Origin: Streptomyces cyaneochromogenes
GTDB taxonomy: Bacteria > Actinomycetota > Actinomycetes > Streptomycetales > Streptomycetaceae
NCBI RefSeq assembly: GCF_003963535.1
Contig: NZ_CP034539.1
Coordinates: 7,750,001-7,814,000, forward strand
Length of the DNA: 64,000 nt
Reading direction: 5' to 3'
In this document: positions 27,401 to 35,366 of the stretch, piece by piece
Layout of the letters: each line of letters opens with the position of its first letter
Position numbering within the stretch: position 1 is the first letter of the stretch
Program-made: the position numbers and the translations under genes
Notes under the pieces: model-generated
Database searches by the model: none
Told to the model about the DNA's origin: nothing
The model's input: the letters and a program-made list of their open reading frames with translations, nothing else

Positions 27401-28190
27401 AGCCGTACTCAGCTACGCCCCGTCCGGCACCCAGTTCCTGGCCGCCGCCGCCCGGCGACGGATGCCTCCTGCCTCCGGGCGGCAGGTGCTCGTCGCCGAC
27501 CCGCAACTGACCCTCCCGTGGGCCGAGATGGAGGCGGCCGCGCTGCGGGCCGGGTGCTACCCCGACGCGCTCCGGTACGGCGAGTTCATCACCACCGACG
27601 TGGTACCCGATGCCGAGGGCACACCGGCGGACCTGCTCGCCGTCCTGCCCGGAGGCGCGTCACCGGCGTCCGTGGTGCACCTGTCCTGCCACGCTCTTGC
27701 CGCGCCGCGTCCCACCGGCTCCGCGCTGTGGCTGGCCGCCCCGCCCGGCGCGGGCCCGGACGCCGGCCGGCTCACCGTGGCCGACATCCTCGACGGCGCC
27801 GCCGGTCGACGGCCGGACGCCGGCCCACTGGTGGTGCTCAGCGCCTGCGAGACCGACCTGAGCACGCGCCACCACGACGAGGCGCTGACCCTCGCCACCG
27901 TGTTGGTCGCGGGCGGTGCCGCCGATGTCGTGGGGTCCCGCTGGGCGGTGCGGGACGGCCCGACGGCCGTGATGATGGCCGTCTTCCACCACCACCTCAC
28001 CGCCGGCGGACTGGCCCCGCCCGACGCCCTGCGGGCCGCCCAGTTGTGGATGCTCAACCCGCACCGAGAACTCCCGCCCACCCTCGCCGGCCCCCTCCGC
28101 CGCGAGGCCACCCGCCCCGACCTCCACCGCGTTCATCATTGGGCCGCCTTCACCCACCAGGGCAACCCGGCGTCGACGGCGACGGGTTGA
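24453..28190 (+). CDS. Second CHAT domain protease, large helical N-terminus
   Basis: A 1245-residue protein with a C-terminal CHAT domain closely similar to that of the first CHAT gene: VPCGPLGVVPWHAAR, catalytic His1080 in VVHLSCHAL, Cys1132 in VVLSACETD, then AADVVGSRW and FHHHLTAGGL. The long N-terminal part is helical and repeat-like, suited to binding a trigger. Around residues 204-221 there is a repeated PVSDEA segment from an 18-bp tandem repeat, probably a flexible linker. The GTG at 24453 is the only start close to a ribosome site (ggggggag, 24442-24449). Its spacing is short, so the start is somewhat uncertain; longer frames upstream look non-coding. It sits right after the GTPase cluster, whose output effector it may be. 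Confidence 0.88.
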   Translation: MVSEVRRDDDAGSAAVREEAFDALGEARRLLDHPDGWPPVEALEPVIGRLTRIEAALAEKDEVNLSHIVFVVLGIMFAAHSLTRREGASSGSEERAQALRRLRWADRNGPPTDLIVVQARMMLVFLLAPWALPRPDGRRTALGEALFAVADRRVLTETLRRDLTEAKDVVDRIAGASLPPEIQQQTARLKGDIERMLGSGSASPVPDEAPVSDEAPVSDEAHSPDDAHAVLLETVRGLLALAGARSTPQFTRVLVWLTVELQSGAGRPTARSLYMADPEAEVLLRQASLCGAAGAEGIRRGADLALEALCALPPDAPEGARVARLHAYLLATAELLEPGSVDFGTVRRPTSEPDDGGNRLDDWPISCPVEPGLVPHLDNYLRDFVAHLGMRERRMAASYDRLLARRTGDHGYLEDAATLLGEAPDASAADSWWALALRVELTDVLEQAASRGGSHHDADFSLAAMRELGAALQNDGTLPLDAPLVLDLALSAADGELRHARRTENHEALPHLIDKLRALHATLPADSAARERLTERLSRLEELRADGERATGRQAPEAPEAPGPVGTADPVAERASLDREVAELRRKLTEPEAHYEHEYDRRSYLGLRLLVAVVGGDEDPALLDEAITELTRVRALIAEGRGVAQRVDILTNLAEAHVIRAARRGPRPDADMRAFVEITREALAELAADVLLQLGADHGLSAALNGSMLARRLALADYRTGRPADAVADLERGRALVLQAAFASLSIPELLDAAGHPQLARQWRAQVPTDPLRPTAEGASPPTASGPSIPSGLRRRALAALGVRPGAGESPGIRHLVGAAEVAQLTAGLAATGTEALVYLVPGAPVADGSMPGYALILRPGADRPTFLPLPELTTPGSEPLERYLDAAAERSRALADPHMHASWKAAYDADWQVALQELCEWAWKAVMGPVLSAVHPLLAAPGPPAPPPRIVLVPCGPLGVVPWHAARIRGLGAHGHRYACQEAVLSYAPSGTQFLAAAARRRMPPASGRQVLVADPQLTLPWAEMEAAALRAGCYPDALRYGEFITTDVVPDAEGTPADLLAVLPGGASPASVVHLSCHALAAPRPTGSALWLAAPPGAGPDAGRLTVADILDGAAGRRPDAGPLVVLSACETDLSTRHHDEALTLATVLVAGGAADVVGSRWAVRDGPTAVMMAVFHHHLTAGGLAPPDALRAAQLWMLNPHRELPPTLAGPLRREATRPDLHRVHHWAAFTHQGNPASTATG
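25063..25116 (+). repeat. 18-bp tandem repeat, three units, inside CHAT gene
   Basis: Units CCTGTCCCTGATGAAGCG, CCTGTCTCCGATGAAGCG and CCTGTCTCCGACGAGGCC encode PVPDEA, PVSDEA and PVSDEA. The frame is kept, so copy-number change would only lengthen the acidic linker. Confidence 0.85.
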
Positions 28191-28209
28191 GGCGCGGATC
28201 CGCCGCCTC
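28189..28209. terminator. Short hairpin at the end of the second CHAT gene
   Basis: GAGGCG (28189-28194) pairs with CGCCTC (28204-28209) around a CGGATCCG palindrome. The stem is short, so this is a tentative terminator for the CHAT gene. The rest of the gap to 28373 shows nothing clear. Confidence 0.35.
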
Positions 28210-28373
28210 GAGCGGTAGTGGTGCCCCGTTGGGCATCCTTGCCGCGGCTGGGCCACGGCGGCATCCGCGACTCAGGTGTCCGAAGGGGCACAAGCCCGGA
28301 AGTCCCAGCAATGTCCCCGCAGGATCCTGCTTCTGACAGGGTGTTTCGAGGATCGGTGTCCCGCGACAGTTGG

Positions 28374-30131
28374 TCACGATGTGAATAGTTGACTCTGGAG
28401 TGCGGAGGTGTGGTTTCCGGGAGACTCAGCCGGGGACCGCGCACGCATTCCCACGTCGCACAAAGGTGGGGAAAGTGTGTCAGCGCCCCTTTGCGGAATG
28501 CCGACGATCTGGACAGTCACCCCTCGTGCTGCCAGGGCCTTCGAGGTCTGGGCGATGGTGATCTGGGAGAACCCGAAGACGGAATCCGGGGTCAGGCTCC
28601 CGCGCTTCTTGAGGAGCATCGCAAGGACGATCCGCTTGGGCGTGTAGTCATTCGGAAGCAGGCGTGCGCCGCCGCTCAGCCTGGCCACCTTCGCGGTGAA
28701 GTCCGCGCGGACCTGGGCGGACTCCTGGAGAAGTTCCACCGCCACCCTGGCCTGGCTGAACAGGTGACTCAGCGGACCGGAACCGCCTGCGCGCTTGACG
28801 AGGATCAGAGTGCCGTCGGGCATGAGTAGATCGCAGATCTCGACCTGGTCCCTGGGCCGGAGAGGGTTGGCGACGTTCTTGGTGTCGAGGCAGAGCCAGT
28901 TGGGCCGGTCGTCAGCCACCCTGTTGTTGTAGGCGTTCTCCGACTCGCCGACCGCCCAGGCGGGAAGGGAGACGGAGGGCGAAGGCGAGAACAGCGCCCG
29001 CACGGCCGCCTGGCACTCTTCGACATAGGCGGCCCCGGCCTCGTACCACTCACCGTCCATCAGGAAGAACCGTCTGGAGCCGAGCGAGACGCCGGTCTCC
29101 AACCACGTCAGCGCGCTGGTGACGGCGAGCGAGTCGGCGGCCCCCGCCCGCCGGTCCCGGGCAAGCGTCACGGTTCCCTCGCGCAGCGCCTTGAGGCGTT
29201 GCCCAGGCTGTGCGAGGCGGGCCCGAGTGAGTATGTATCCGAGGTCGAAGTCGTCGGAGCGCAGGGCGCCGTTGCTGCTGTTGATCTGCGTCATGTACGT
29301 GGTGGCCTCGGTGTATGCCAGGTGATGTTCGGAGGGGACACAGGCGGAGATGCTTCCGTCGGCGGGCCGGCCGAGACGGTTGTCCAGGGCCTCGTCCAGG
29401 GCGTCGAGGGTCGTCGGAGCGCTGACCGGGACGATGTGGTCGACGAACTCCAGCTCCTGGTGCGGGATGTCTTCGCGGCAGATTCTGGTGATGGTCCGCA
29501 GGTCGGAGAGCAGGGCCTCGGGCTCGACTCCGAGGGCGATCCTCAGTCCGCACCCGCCCTGGGCACTCACGGCCTTTCCGCGCGTGTAGCGCGACCGGGT
29601 GAGCGGCAGGTCGTCGAGGTATCCGCCCAGGCTGCGCACGATGCGCGAGTGGTCACGTATGCCCAGCAGTGGGACCGGGGCGCCGCCCGGAACCAAGGAG
29701 ATGTCCGTGCGTGCTTGCCCGAGAGACCTCGATACGGCTCCGCGGATCATGCTCGGGTCCATCTGTCGGATGGCGAACGAGAGACCGAAGCGCTTGTCCT
29801 TGAGGTGGTCGGGGATCAGCCGGTACCCCTGGTCACAGCCGATGGCGTACACCGTGTCGTCGACGGCGAGCAGAAGCACCGCAGCGGTGCGCCGGACACT
29901 CTCGCTGACCGTGATGCCGGTGCTCCGCGACATGGGTTCGCATCAAGGGGCCTCGGTGCGCTCCATCCCGCAGGTGATGTACACGGCCGGGACCCCGAGC
30001 GCCTCCGGTAAATGCGGATCGGCACCGAGCCTGTCCAGAAGTTCGAGGTCAAGGGCGTACAGCATGGCTTCCGTGGTGGGAGCGACGTCGGACAGCCGGT
30101 AGACGGTGCGTACTGCGGTGTTCGGTGCCAA
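28374..30131 (-). pseudogene. TIGR04141/DUF6119 family protein interrupted by one TGA codon
   Basis: Read from a TTG at 30131 with GGAGG five bases upstream, the frame runs 585 codons, matching the usual length of the sporadically distributed TIGR04141 (DUF6119) proteins of bacterial defence loci. The only break is TGA at 29945-29943 (codon 63), where relatives have a tryptophan: the context is EAP-stop-CEPMSRSTGI, and TGG to TGA is a single G-to-A change. The frame is otherwise intact, with AVDDTVYAIGCDQGYRLIP, KRFGLSFAIRQMDPS and NWLCLDTKN. The remainder could be translated from the ATG at 29933 as a 519-residue protein lacking the N-terminal domain, so it may be truncated rather than dead. 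It is divergent from the HsdM-like gene. The family's function is unknown; a sequencing error must be excluded. Confidence 0.75.
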
Positions 30132-30180
30132 GGGGTGCCTCCGGGGACAGCTGTGGCTGGGGCACGCTCTGCGGCGTGCT

Positions 30181-30286
30181 GGTTCAGGGATGAACCAAGT
30201 ACACGAGTGAGAGTGACATTGATCCGTGTACGTTGTCAACGGACTCAACTGTGGAAAATGTTTCACGCTCCGTGTACGCTGGGGCT
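30181..30286. promoter_or_regulatory. Repeat-rich divergent promoter/operator of DUF6119 and HsdM-like genes
   Basis: Several symmetric elements lie together. GGTTCA-GGGA-TGAACC is a perfect 6-bp hairpin at 30181-30196. GTACACG (30199-30205) is inverted at 30225-30231 as CGTGTAC and repeated at 30271-30277. A near-palindrome CGTTGTCAACG spans 30231-30241. TTGTCAACGGACT (30233-30245) is shared exactly with 9842-9854. Such density just upstream of an HTH-bearing protein suggests autoregulation. Confidence 0.5.
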
Positions 30287-31942
30287 ATGACGGACAATGC
30301 CGCTTCATCGGTCGGCCCACTGGTCACCGGCGCCGAGATCGCCCGGCTGGCCGGAGTCACTCGGGCCGCTGTCTCCAACTGGCGTCGGCGCTACGAGGAC
30401 TTCCCCGCGCCGGCGGGAGGGGCCGCGAACAGTCCGCTCTATGCGCTCACGGAGGTCCAGGAATGGCTGGACGCGCAACGCAAAGGCCAGGAGGTGTCAC
30501 CCGAGGTCGAGTTGTGGCAGGCCATGAGGGCCGCTTTCGGCGAGCAGATGGTCGCGGGCCTGGCGCAGGTCGCCGCGGCGCTGGCCGACCGGGCCGGACC
30601 GGAGCTGCCGGACGACGTCGCCGCCCGGGTACGCGAGCTCGCCCGAACCGGCTCGCCCGTCGACCTCGTGAACGGACTGACCGAACGGTTCATGGACTCC
30701 GCTCGGCGCGCGGGGTCCGACCAGGTGACTTCCGAGCGTGTGGTGCGTGCCGTGTGCCACTTCGCTCCCGAGCTGCCGGCCGACGCCACGGTCTTCGATC
30801 CGGCCTGTGGAATTGGGGTGCTGCTCCTGTCCGTGGCTTCGGAAGCCCAGATTCTCTGCCGTGGCCAGGAGCTGGATACCGACAGCGCTCGCTTCGCACA
30901 GCTCCGCGCCGATCTTCTGGGCCGATCGGGCGTGCGCATCGTGGCTGGTGATTCCCTGCGCTCGGATGAATGGCAGGACCTCAAGGCGGAATTGGTCGTC
31001 TGCGACCCTCCGGCCGGCGTGACCGAGTGGGGGCGGGAGGAACTGCTGCTCGACTCCCGCTGGGACCTCGGCACCCCGTCCAAGGCCGAAGGCGAGCTCG
31101 CGTGGCTCCAGCACGCCTACGCCCACACCGTGGCCGGCGGCCAGGTCCTCATGGTCATGCCGGCATCGGTCGCCTACCGCAAGGCAGGCCGCCGCATCCG
31201 AGCGGAACTCGTACGCCGGGGCATCGTGCGCCAAGTGATCGCCCTGCCACCGGGTACGGCGACCTCGCACGCCCTGCCTGTCCATCTGTGGTGTCTGCAG
31301 CGCCCTGAGAGCCCGGGAGGGGCGGACACACAGCACACCGTGCGCATGGTCGACCTGACGGACAACAGCCCCGACGGGGACCTGGAACCACGCCCCGACC
31401 AGGTTGCCGACGTACCGCTGATCGAACTCCTCGACGACACCGTCGACCTGACACCGGCGAGCCATCTCCGTTCCCGGCACCGCGATTACCCCGGCGAGTA
31501 CGCCGCCTTGCGCAAGGAACTGGAGGACCAGATCCGTCGACTCGCCGTCCTCCTGCCCGAGCTGGCGACGGGCGGCGGGCCGGGCTCGCTGGACGGGGCC
31601 ACCACCAGCGTCGCGGATCTCGCCCGTGCGGGGCTCGTGGCGTACGACGGTCCGGAGCCGGTCTCGGCCAGCGAGCAGCTCGACACGGACTATCTGCAGG
31701 GGTTCCTGCGCAGCTCCGCCAACACCCGCAGGGCCACGAGCGCGAGCGGCACCTACCGCTTTGACGGCAGGGGTTCACGCATTCCCCGCATGGGCATCGA
31801 CGAGCAGCGTCGGTACGGCTCTGCCTTCCGGGCCCTGTCCGCGTTCGAGGAGGGAATGCGCAAGGTCGACGAGCTGAGCCGGCAGCTCGCCGAGGTCGCC
31901 CGTGACGGTCTCGCAACGGGCGCCCTGACGCCGGAGGAATGA
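30287..31942 (+). CDS. HTH-HsdM-like N6-adenine methylase fold with HsdS-like tail, degenerate motif IV
   Basis: The 551-residue product starts with a small HTH (about residues 10-60: GAEIARLAGVTRAAVSNW). A type I HsdM-like methyltransferase fold follows. The SAM-binding motif I, FDPACGIG, is intact. The catalytic motif IV reads VCDPPAG instead of the usual NPPF/Y, so the flipped-adenine aromatic is missing and catalysis is doubtful. The C-terminal 150 residues (for example GSRIPRMGIDEQRRYG and a following coil) resemble the conserved spacer region of an HsdS specificity subunit without a full target-recognition domain. No HsdR is visible. It may therefore be a DNA-binding regulator or recognition subunit rather than a protective methylase. 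The ATG at 30287 lies just after GGGG and a symmetric promoter region. It converges with the helicase gene 20 bp away. Confidence 0.72.
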   Translation: MTDNAASSVGPLVTGAEIARLAGVTRAAVSNWRRRYEDFPAPAGGAANSPLYALTEVQEWLDAQRKGQEVSPEVELWQAMRAAFGEQMVAGLAQVAAALADRAGPELPDDVAARVRELARTGSPVDLVNGLTERFMDSARRAGSDQVTSERVVRAVCHFAPELPADATVFDPACGIGVLLLSVASEAQILCRGQELDTDSARFAQLRADLLGRSGVRIVAGDSLRSDEWQDLKAELVVCDPPAGVTEWGREELLLDSRWDLGTPSKAEGELAWLQHAYAHTVAGGQVLMVMPASVAYRKAGRRIRAELVRRGIVRQVIALPPGTATSHALPVHLWCLQRPESPGGADTQHTVRMVDLTDNSPDGDLEPRPDQVADVPLIELLDDTVDLTPASHLRSRHRDYPGEYAALRKELEDQIRRLAVLLPELATGGGPGSLDGATTSVADLARAGLVAYDGPEPVSASEQLDTDYLQGFLRSSANTRRATSASGTYRFDGRGSRIPRMGIDEQRRYGSAFRALSAFEEGMRKVDELSRQLAEVARDGLATGALTPEE

Positions 31943-31962
31943 GGACCGAGCCGGGCGGCCGA

Positions 31963-34098
31963 TCAGACGACGGGCGGAAGGAACGGGCTCGCGGTCCCGC
32001 TCCAGGTGACACTCAGGATTTCGCGAGCGCGCGTGCAGGCGACGAAGAGCAGACAGCGCTCGCGGAGCAGGTCGGCATCGTGCTGGAGCGGGTCGGCCTC
32101 ACGCGGGGTGATCTCACGGGCGAACGGGACGGTGCCCTCGGCGACACCGAGCACGGACACCGCCCGGAACTCCAGCCCCTTCATCGCGTGCATCGTCGCC
32201 AGCCGCACTCCTTCGGACCCCTGCGCGACCTGCCCTTTGACCCGTAGCACCGGGATGCCAGCGGCCTTCAGTTTCTCCTCGGCCGTGTCCAGGGCGAGGT
32301 TGAAGCGTGCGCACACACCGATCTCGTGCGGCGCGAGGCCCTCGGCGAGCAGGGTTCGGACCCGCTCCACCAGCGCGTCGGTCTCCTCCTGCCGGGTGGC
32401 GTATTCCCGCACCCGCGGGCGGCTGCCGTGGAGCAGGGAACGGTAGCCGGCCAGCGAGTCCGTTCCCTCGCCCTCGAGCGCGTCGATGGTGACAGGTGCG
32501 AGGAGGCGGGCCGACCAGGCGAGGATCTCCTCCGTGGAGCGGTAGTTGACGCGCAGCCGGAAGCTGCGGCCGACTGTGGCGATGCCCAACGAGCCCAGCG
32601 ACACCCGGGAGTCGTAGATCCGCTGATGCGGGTCGCCGGTGACGAACAGGTCGTCGGGGCCGGGGGAGACGGCGGCGCGCAGCACCCGCCACTGCGCGGG
32701 ATGCAGGTCTTGTGCCTCGTCGACGACGACATGCGAGTACGGAGCCGGCGCGTCGGCCAGGAGCTCCGCCGCGCGGGCGCAGATGCGCAGGTGCGTGGTC
32801 TCGCCGCGGTCGCGCAGCAACTGTTCGAACCGCTCCACGCCGCTCCACACCTCCCGCCGGCGCGCGGGACCGAGACCGGTGCCGCGGCCGCGGCGGCTCG
32901 CGCCGAGGTAGGCGTCGAGATCGCGGAGGTTCTGGCCGAGAACGACGTGCCGGTACTCCTGGGCCAGGAACTGGGCGGTGAACGCCAGATCGAGTTGCCT
33001 GACCGCCTTCTCCCACAACTGCCGCTGTTCCCGGTCCCCGATCGGTTTGGGCACGGCCGCCGAGTGCGCGCGCACGACGCCGTTCGCACAGGCGTCGACC
33101 GTCGTCACATCGACCCGCGCCAGCAGCTTCTCGTCCTCGTCGAGGAGCAGGCCGAGCATCTCGCGCAGTCCGGCGGCGAGCGCGTTCGTGTACGTGGTGA
33201 GCAGGATGCGGCCGTTCTCGGAGCGGCCGAGCAGATGCTTGACCCGGTGCAGGGCAGCCACGGTCTTGCCCGTACCGGGTCCGCCGGTGACCTGGACGGG
33301 ACCGCCGTACGAGGTGCGGTAGGCGACGCGCCGCTGGGAGGGGTGGAGGAAGACGCGCCAGGCCGCGAACGGCTTCGCCAGCATCTCCTCCAACTCCCGC
33401 GGCCCGGTGACCAGTCGGATGCGGGCGGACGTGTTCGTGATCACCGTGGCCAGGTCCTCGACCGGTTCGGCGGGCGCGTCGGCGGGGCGACGTACCGCCA
33501 CGACGTCCCGGTAGACCTCCTCCGGGCTGAAGCCCTCGGCGAGATACTGGAGCACCTCCAGCTGATCCTCCGGCAGCAGAGTGGAGAAAGCCTCCAGTTG
33601 AGCCTTGTCCACCAGTGAACGCGCGGCGCGCAGGACTTGGTCGTCGATGCCGAGTTCGCGCAGTGTGCCGTCGGAGACGTCCGCGAACAGCAGCCGGGGA
33701 GCCGTGCGTGCGGCCGTCTCGTACAGGGGTGTCAGCTCGTCCAGGGCGACGGCGTTGCGCACCTCCAGGGCCCGTGTCGCGGAGTTCGCGCTGTACAGAC
33801 GCTTCGCCGCCCAGGTATAGGCGTCGTCGTGCGGCAGGACGTTGACGAGGAGGAACATGTCGCTGCCGTCGTCGGGGGCGAGAACCACCCCGCGCCAGAA
33901 GTCGGTGATGCGAATGGTGCGCATCCGCGGGTCACGGGCGTTGTGGACGGACTCCAGATGCAGCCCCTTGTCCGCGTTGAGTTCGGCGGCGCTCATGGCC
34001 TGGAATTTCGCCATGGCCTTGCGCACCCCGGCCCGGACCGGCTTCTCCAAGGTGTCATAGCCGTCCCAGAAGCTCTGGGCGAAGGCGAGCCGGGGCAT
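31963..34098 (-). CDS. UvrD-like SF1 helicase with N-terminal RelE-like domain
   Basis: A 711-residue fusion. Residues 1-105 resemble a RelE/ParE-type fold: a helical start (YDTLEKPVRAGVRKAMAKF), a central RTIRITDFWRGVVLAP strand pair and the closing VLPHDDAYTWA. The rest is an SF1A (UvrD/Rep) helicase with Walker A GGPGTGKT (about 271-278), Walker B HVVVDEAQDLHPAQW, motif III VTGDPHQRIY, motif IV FRLRVNYRST and motif VI VACTRARE. The start ATG shares one base with the mcrC stop (TGATG), so it is the third gene of an mcrB-mcrC-helicase unit. McrBC restricts modified DNA; a helicase with a possible RNase-like module might process the cleaved DNA or add an mRNA-cutting arm. The helicase is certain; the RelE resemblance needs structural confirmation. 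Confidence 0.85.
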   Translation of the reverse strand: MPRLAFAQSFWDGYDTLEKPVRAGVRKAMAKFQAMSAAELNADKGLHLESVHNARDPRMRTIRITDFWRGVVLAPDDGSDMFLLVNVLPHDDAYTWAAKRLYSANSATRALEVRNAVALDELTPLYETAARTAPRLLFADVSDGTLRELGIDDQVLRAARSLVDKAQLEAFSTLLPEDQLEVLQYLAEGFSPEEVYRDVVAVRRPADAPAEPVEDLATVITNTSARIRLVTGPRELEEMLAKPFAAWRVFLHPSQRRVAYRTSYGGPVQVTGGPGTGKTVAALHRVKHLLGRSENGRILLTTYTNALAAGLREMLGLLLDEDEKLLARVDVTTVDACANGVVRAHSAAVPKPIGDREQRQLWEKAVRQLDLAFTAQFLAQEYRHVVLGQNLRDLDAYLGASRRGRGTGLGPARRREVWSGVERFEQLLRDRGETTHLRICARAAELLADAPAPYSHVVVDEAQDLHPAQWRVLRAAVSPGPDDLFVTGDPHQRIYDSRVSLGSLGIATVGRSFRLRVNYRSTEEILAWSARLLAPVTIDALEGEGTDSLAGYRSLLHGSRPRVREYATRQEETDALVERVRTLLAEGLAPHEIGVCARFNLALDTAEEKLKAAGIPVLRVKGQVAQGSEGVRLATMHAMKGLEFRAVSVLGVAEGTVPFAREITPREADPLQHDADLLRERCLLFVACTRAREILSVTWSGTASPFLPPVV

Positions 34099-35366
34099 CA
34101 GATCACTTCCCTTCTCCCGGACGCCAGTTGTCCGGCGATCTCTCGGAAAGATATGAGGAGTTGTTCTGGTTCGCGAGAGAGATCGAGGCTGTGCTGGAAA
34201 AGCCGCACTCCCCGTCCGTCCGGCCCCGCCGCCGTTCCTCGCACCTCGTGGAAGCGCTCGGGCTGCCGTCCGGCCGCGTACACCAGGTGCGCCTCGCGCA
34301 GACCGAGCACGGTGGCGTACGCGAGCGCCTGGTACAGGTCGGCGTTGTGCAGTCCATCGGCCTTGTCGACCTTGTACTTGGCATCGACGACCGCGAGCGG
34401 AGTACGGCCGTCACCGGTGCGGACGACCAGGTCGGGACGCATGCCCACGAGACCCGCGATGTCGAGGTGATGGGAGTCCTGGAGGCGCGCGGTCAGGCCG
34501 TGCTCCCTGACCGCCTCGCGCAGGGCGACGGTCACGAAGTCCTCGAACAGCTTGTTCATGTCGAGCAGGAAGCCGTCCATGGCGAGCGGGTCGGCCTCGG
34601 CCGGCCGGTGCTCGGGCGAGGTTCCGCGCAGGACGGCTTCGGCGAGCCGCAGCGCGGGCTGGTAGCGGGAGTTGAGGCGTGACGGCTGCCAACGCGGCAG
34701 TTCCTGCCCTCGTATCAGTGGCAGTGCGTCGGCCAGGCGTACGCGCTGGTGAGCGAGGCGCCGCCGGACGGGACCGGGAACGTCGGGCAGCCGCAGCAAC
34801 CGCTCGGTGGCGGCGCGCAGGAGGCGGTTCTCGGCGGTGTCGGCGGTGTACGCGTCGTAGGCGATCTCCACGGGCGGAGTACGGCCGAAGTGCCGCCGGA
34901 TCTGCTCGGCCTCCCGCAGCCTGCCGCGCACGACCAGCGCGGTCTCCTCCACTTCCCGGTAACCCTGGAGAACACCCTGGCGCAGTGCCCCGTCGATTTG
35001 CCGCTCCACGGCGTGTGCGAGTGCGGGGACGACGTCGTCGTACGCGCCGGTGTCGATGGTGCCTTCCCGGCTGTCGCGCCAGGCGCGGGCCGGGTCGATG
35101 CTGAACCCGAGGAGGAAGAACAGCCGGCTCACCGAGGTCTTGGGCATGATCCGTACGACCGGACCTCCAGGCATGCGCACGGCGCCGACTCGGCTGCCCG
35201 CCCGCAGCAGCCAGTGCCCGTTCCGGTGGGGGTCGGGGGTCGCGCTCTGGAGGATGCCGGAGGCGGCCAGGGCCTGTCCGGCTTCGGCGCCCAGGGGGAC
35301 GGAGACGGCGGGCCCGTACTCGCGCAGCGACACCTCGGCCACGGGCACGGTCGCGGACACGGTCAC
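34098..35366 (-). CDS. mcrC: McrC-like endonuclease subunit
   Basis: The 422-residue protein has the McrC layout: a beta-rich N-terminal adaptor (about 1-110) that would dock on the McrB ring, a helical middle, and a C-terminal PD-(D/E)xK nuclease core. The nuclease core is visible as MRPDLVVRT and, two strands on, LAVVDAKYK (about residues 309 and 330), with the DxxxxAYAT-like helix NADLYQALAYATVLG behind it. The GTG at 35366 overlaps the McrB stop (GTGA), so the two are co-translated. McrC cuts DNA once the McrB GTPase ring has translocated to it. The catalytic residues are all present, so the nuclease should be active. Confidence 0.88.
   Translation of the reverse strand: MTVSATVPVAEVSLREYGPAVSVPLGAEAGQALAASGILQSATPDPHRNGHWLLRAGSRVGAVRMPGGPVVRIMPKTSVSRLFFLLGFSIDPARAWRDSREGTIDTGAYDDVVPALAHAVERQIDGALRQGVLQGYREVEETALVVRGRLREAEQIRRHFGRTPPVEIAYDAYTADTAENRLLRAATERLLRLPDVPGPVRRRLAHQRVRLADALPLIRGQELPRWQPSRLNSRYQPALRLAEAVLRGTSPEHRPAEADPLAMDGFLLDMNKLFEDFVTVALREAVREHGLTARLQDSHHLDIAGLVGMRPDLVVRTGDGRTPLAVVDAKYKVDKADGLHNADLYQALAYATVLGLREAHLVYAAGRQPERFHEVRGTAAGPDGRGVRLFQHSLDLSREPEQLLISFREIAGQLASGRREVI

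Noticed and set aside
30181..30196. GGTTCA-GGGA-TGAACC as part of a tRNA T-arm
   Set aside because: It resembles a T-loop stem only superficially; no acceptor, D or anticodon stems can be drawn around it.
30287..34098. A complete type I restriction system (HsdM with helicase as HsdR)
   Set aside because: The adjacent helicase is SF1 UvrD-like without an HsdR nuclease, runs in the opposite direction and is coupled to mcrC. No separate HsdS exists.
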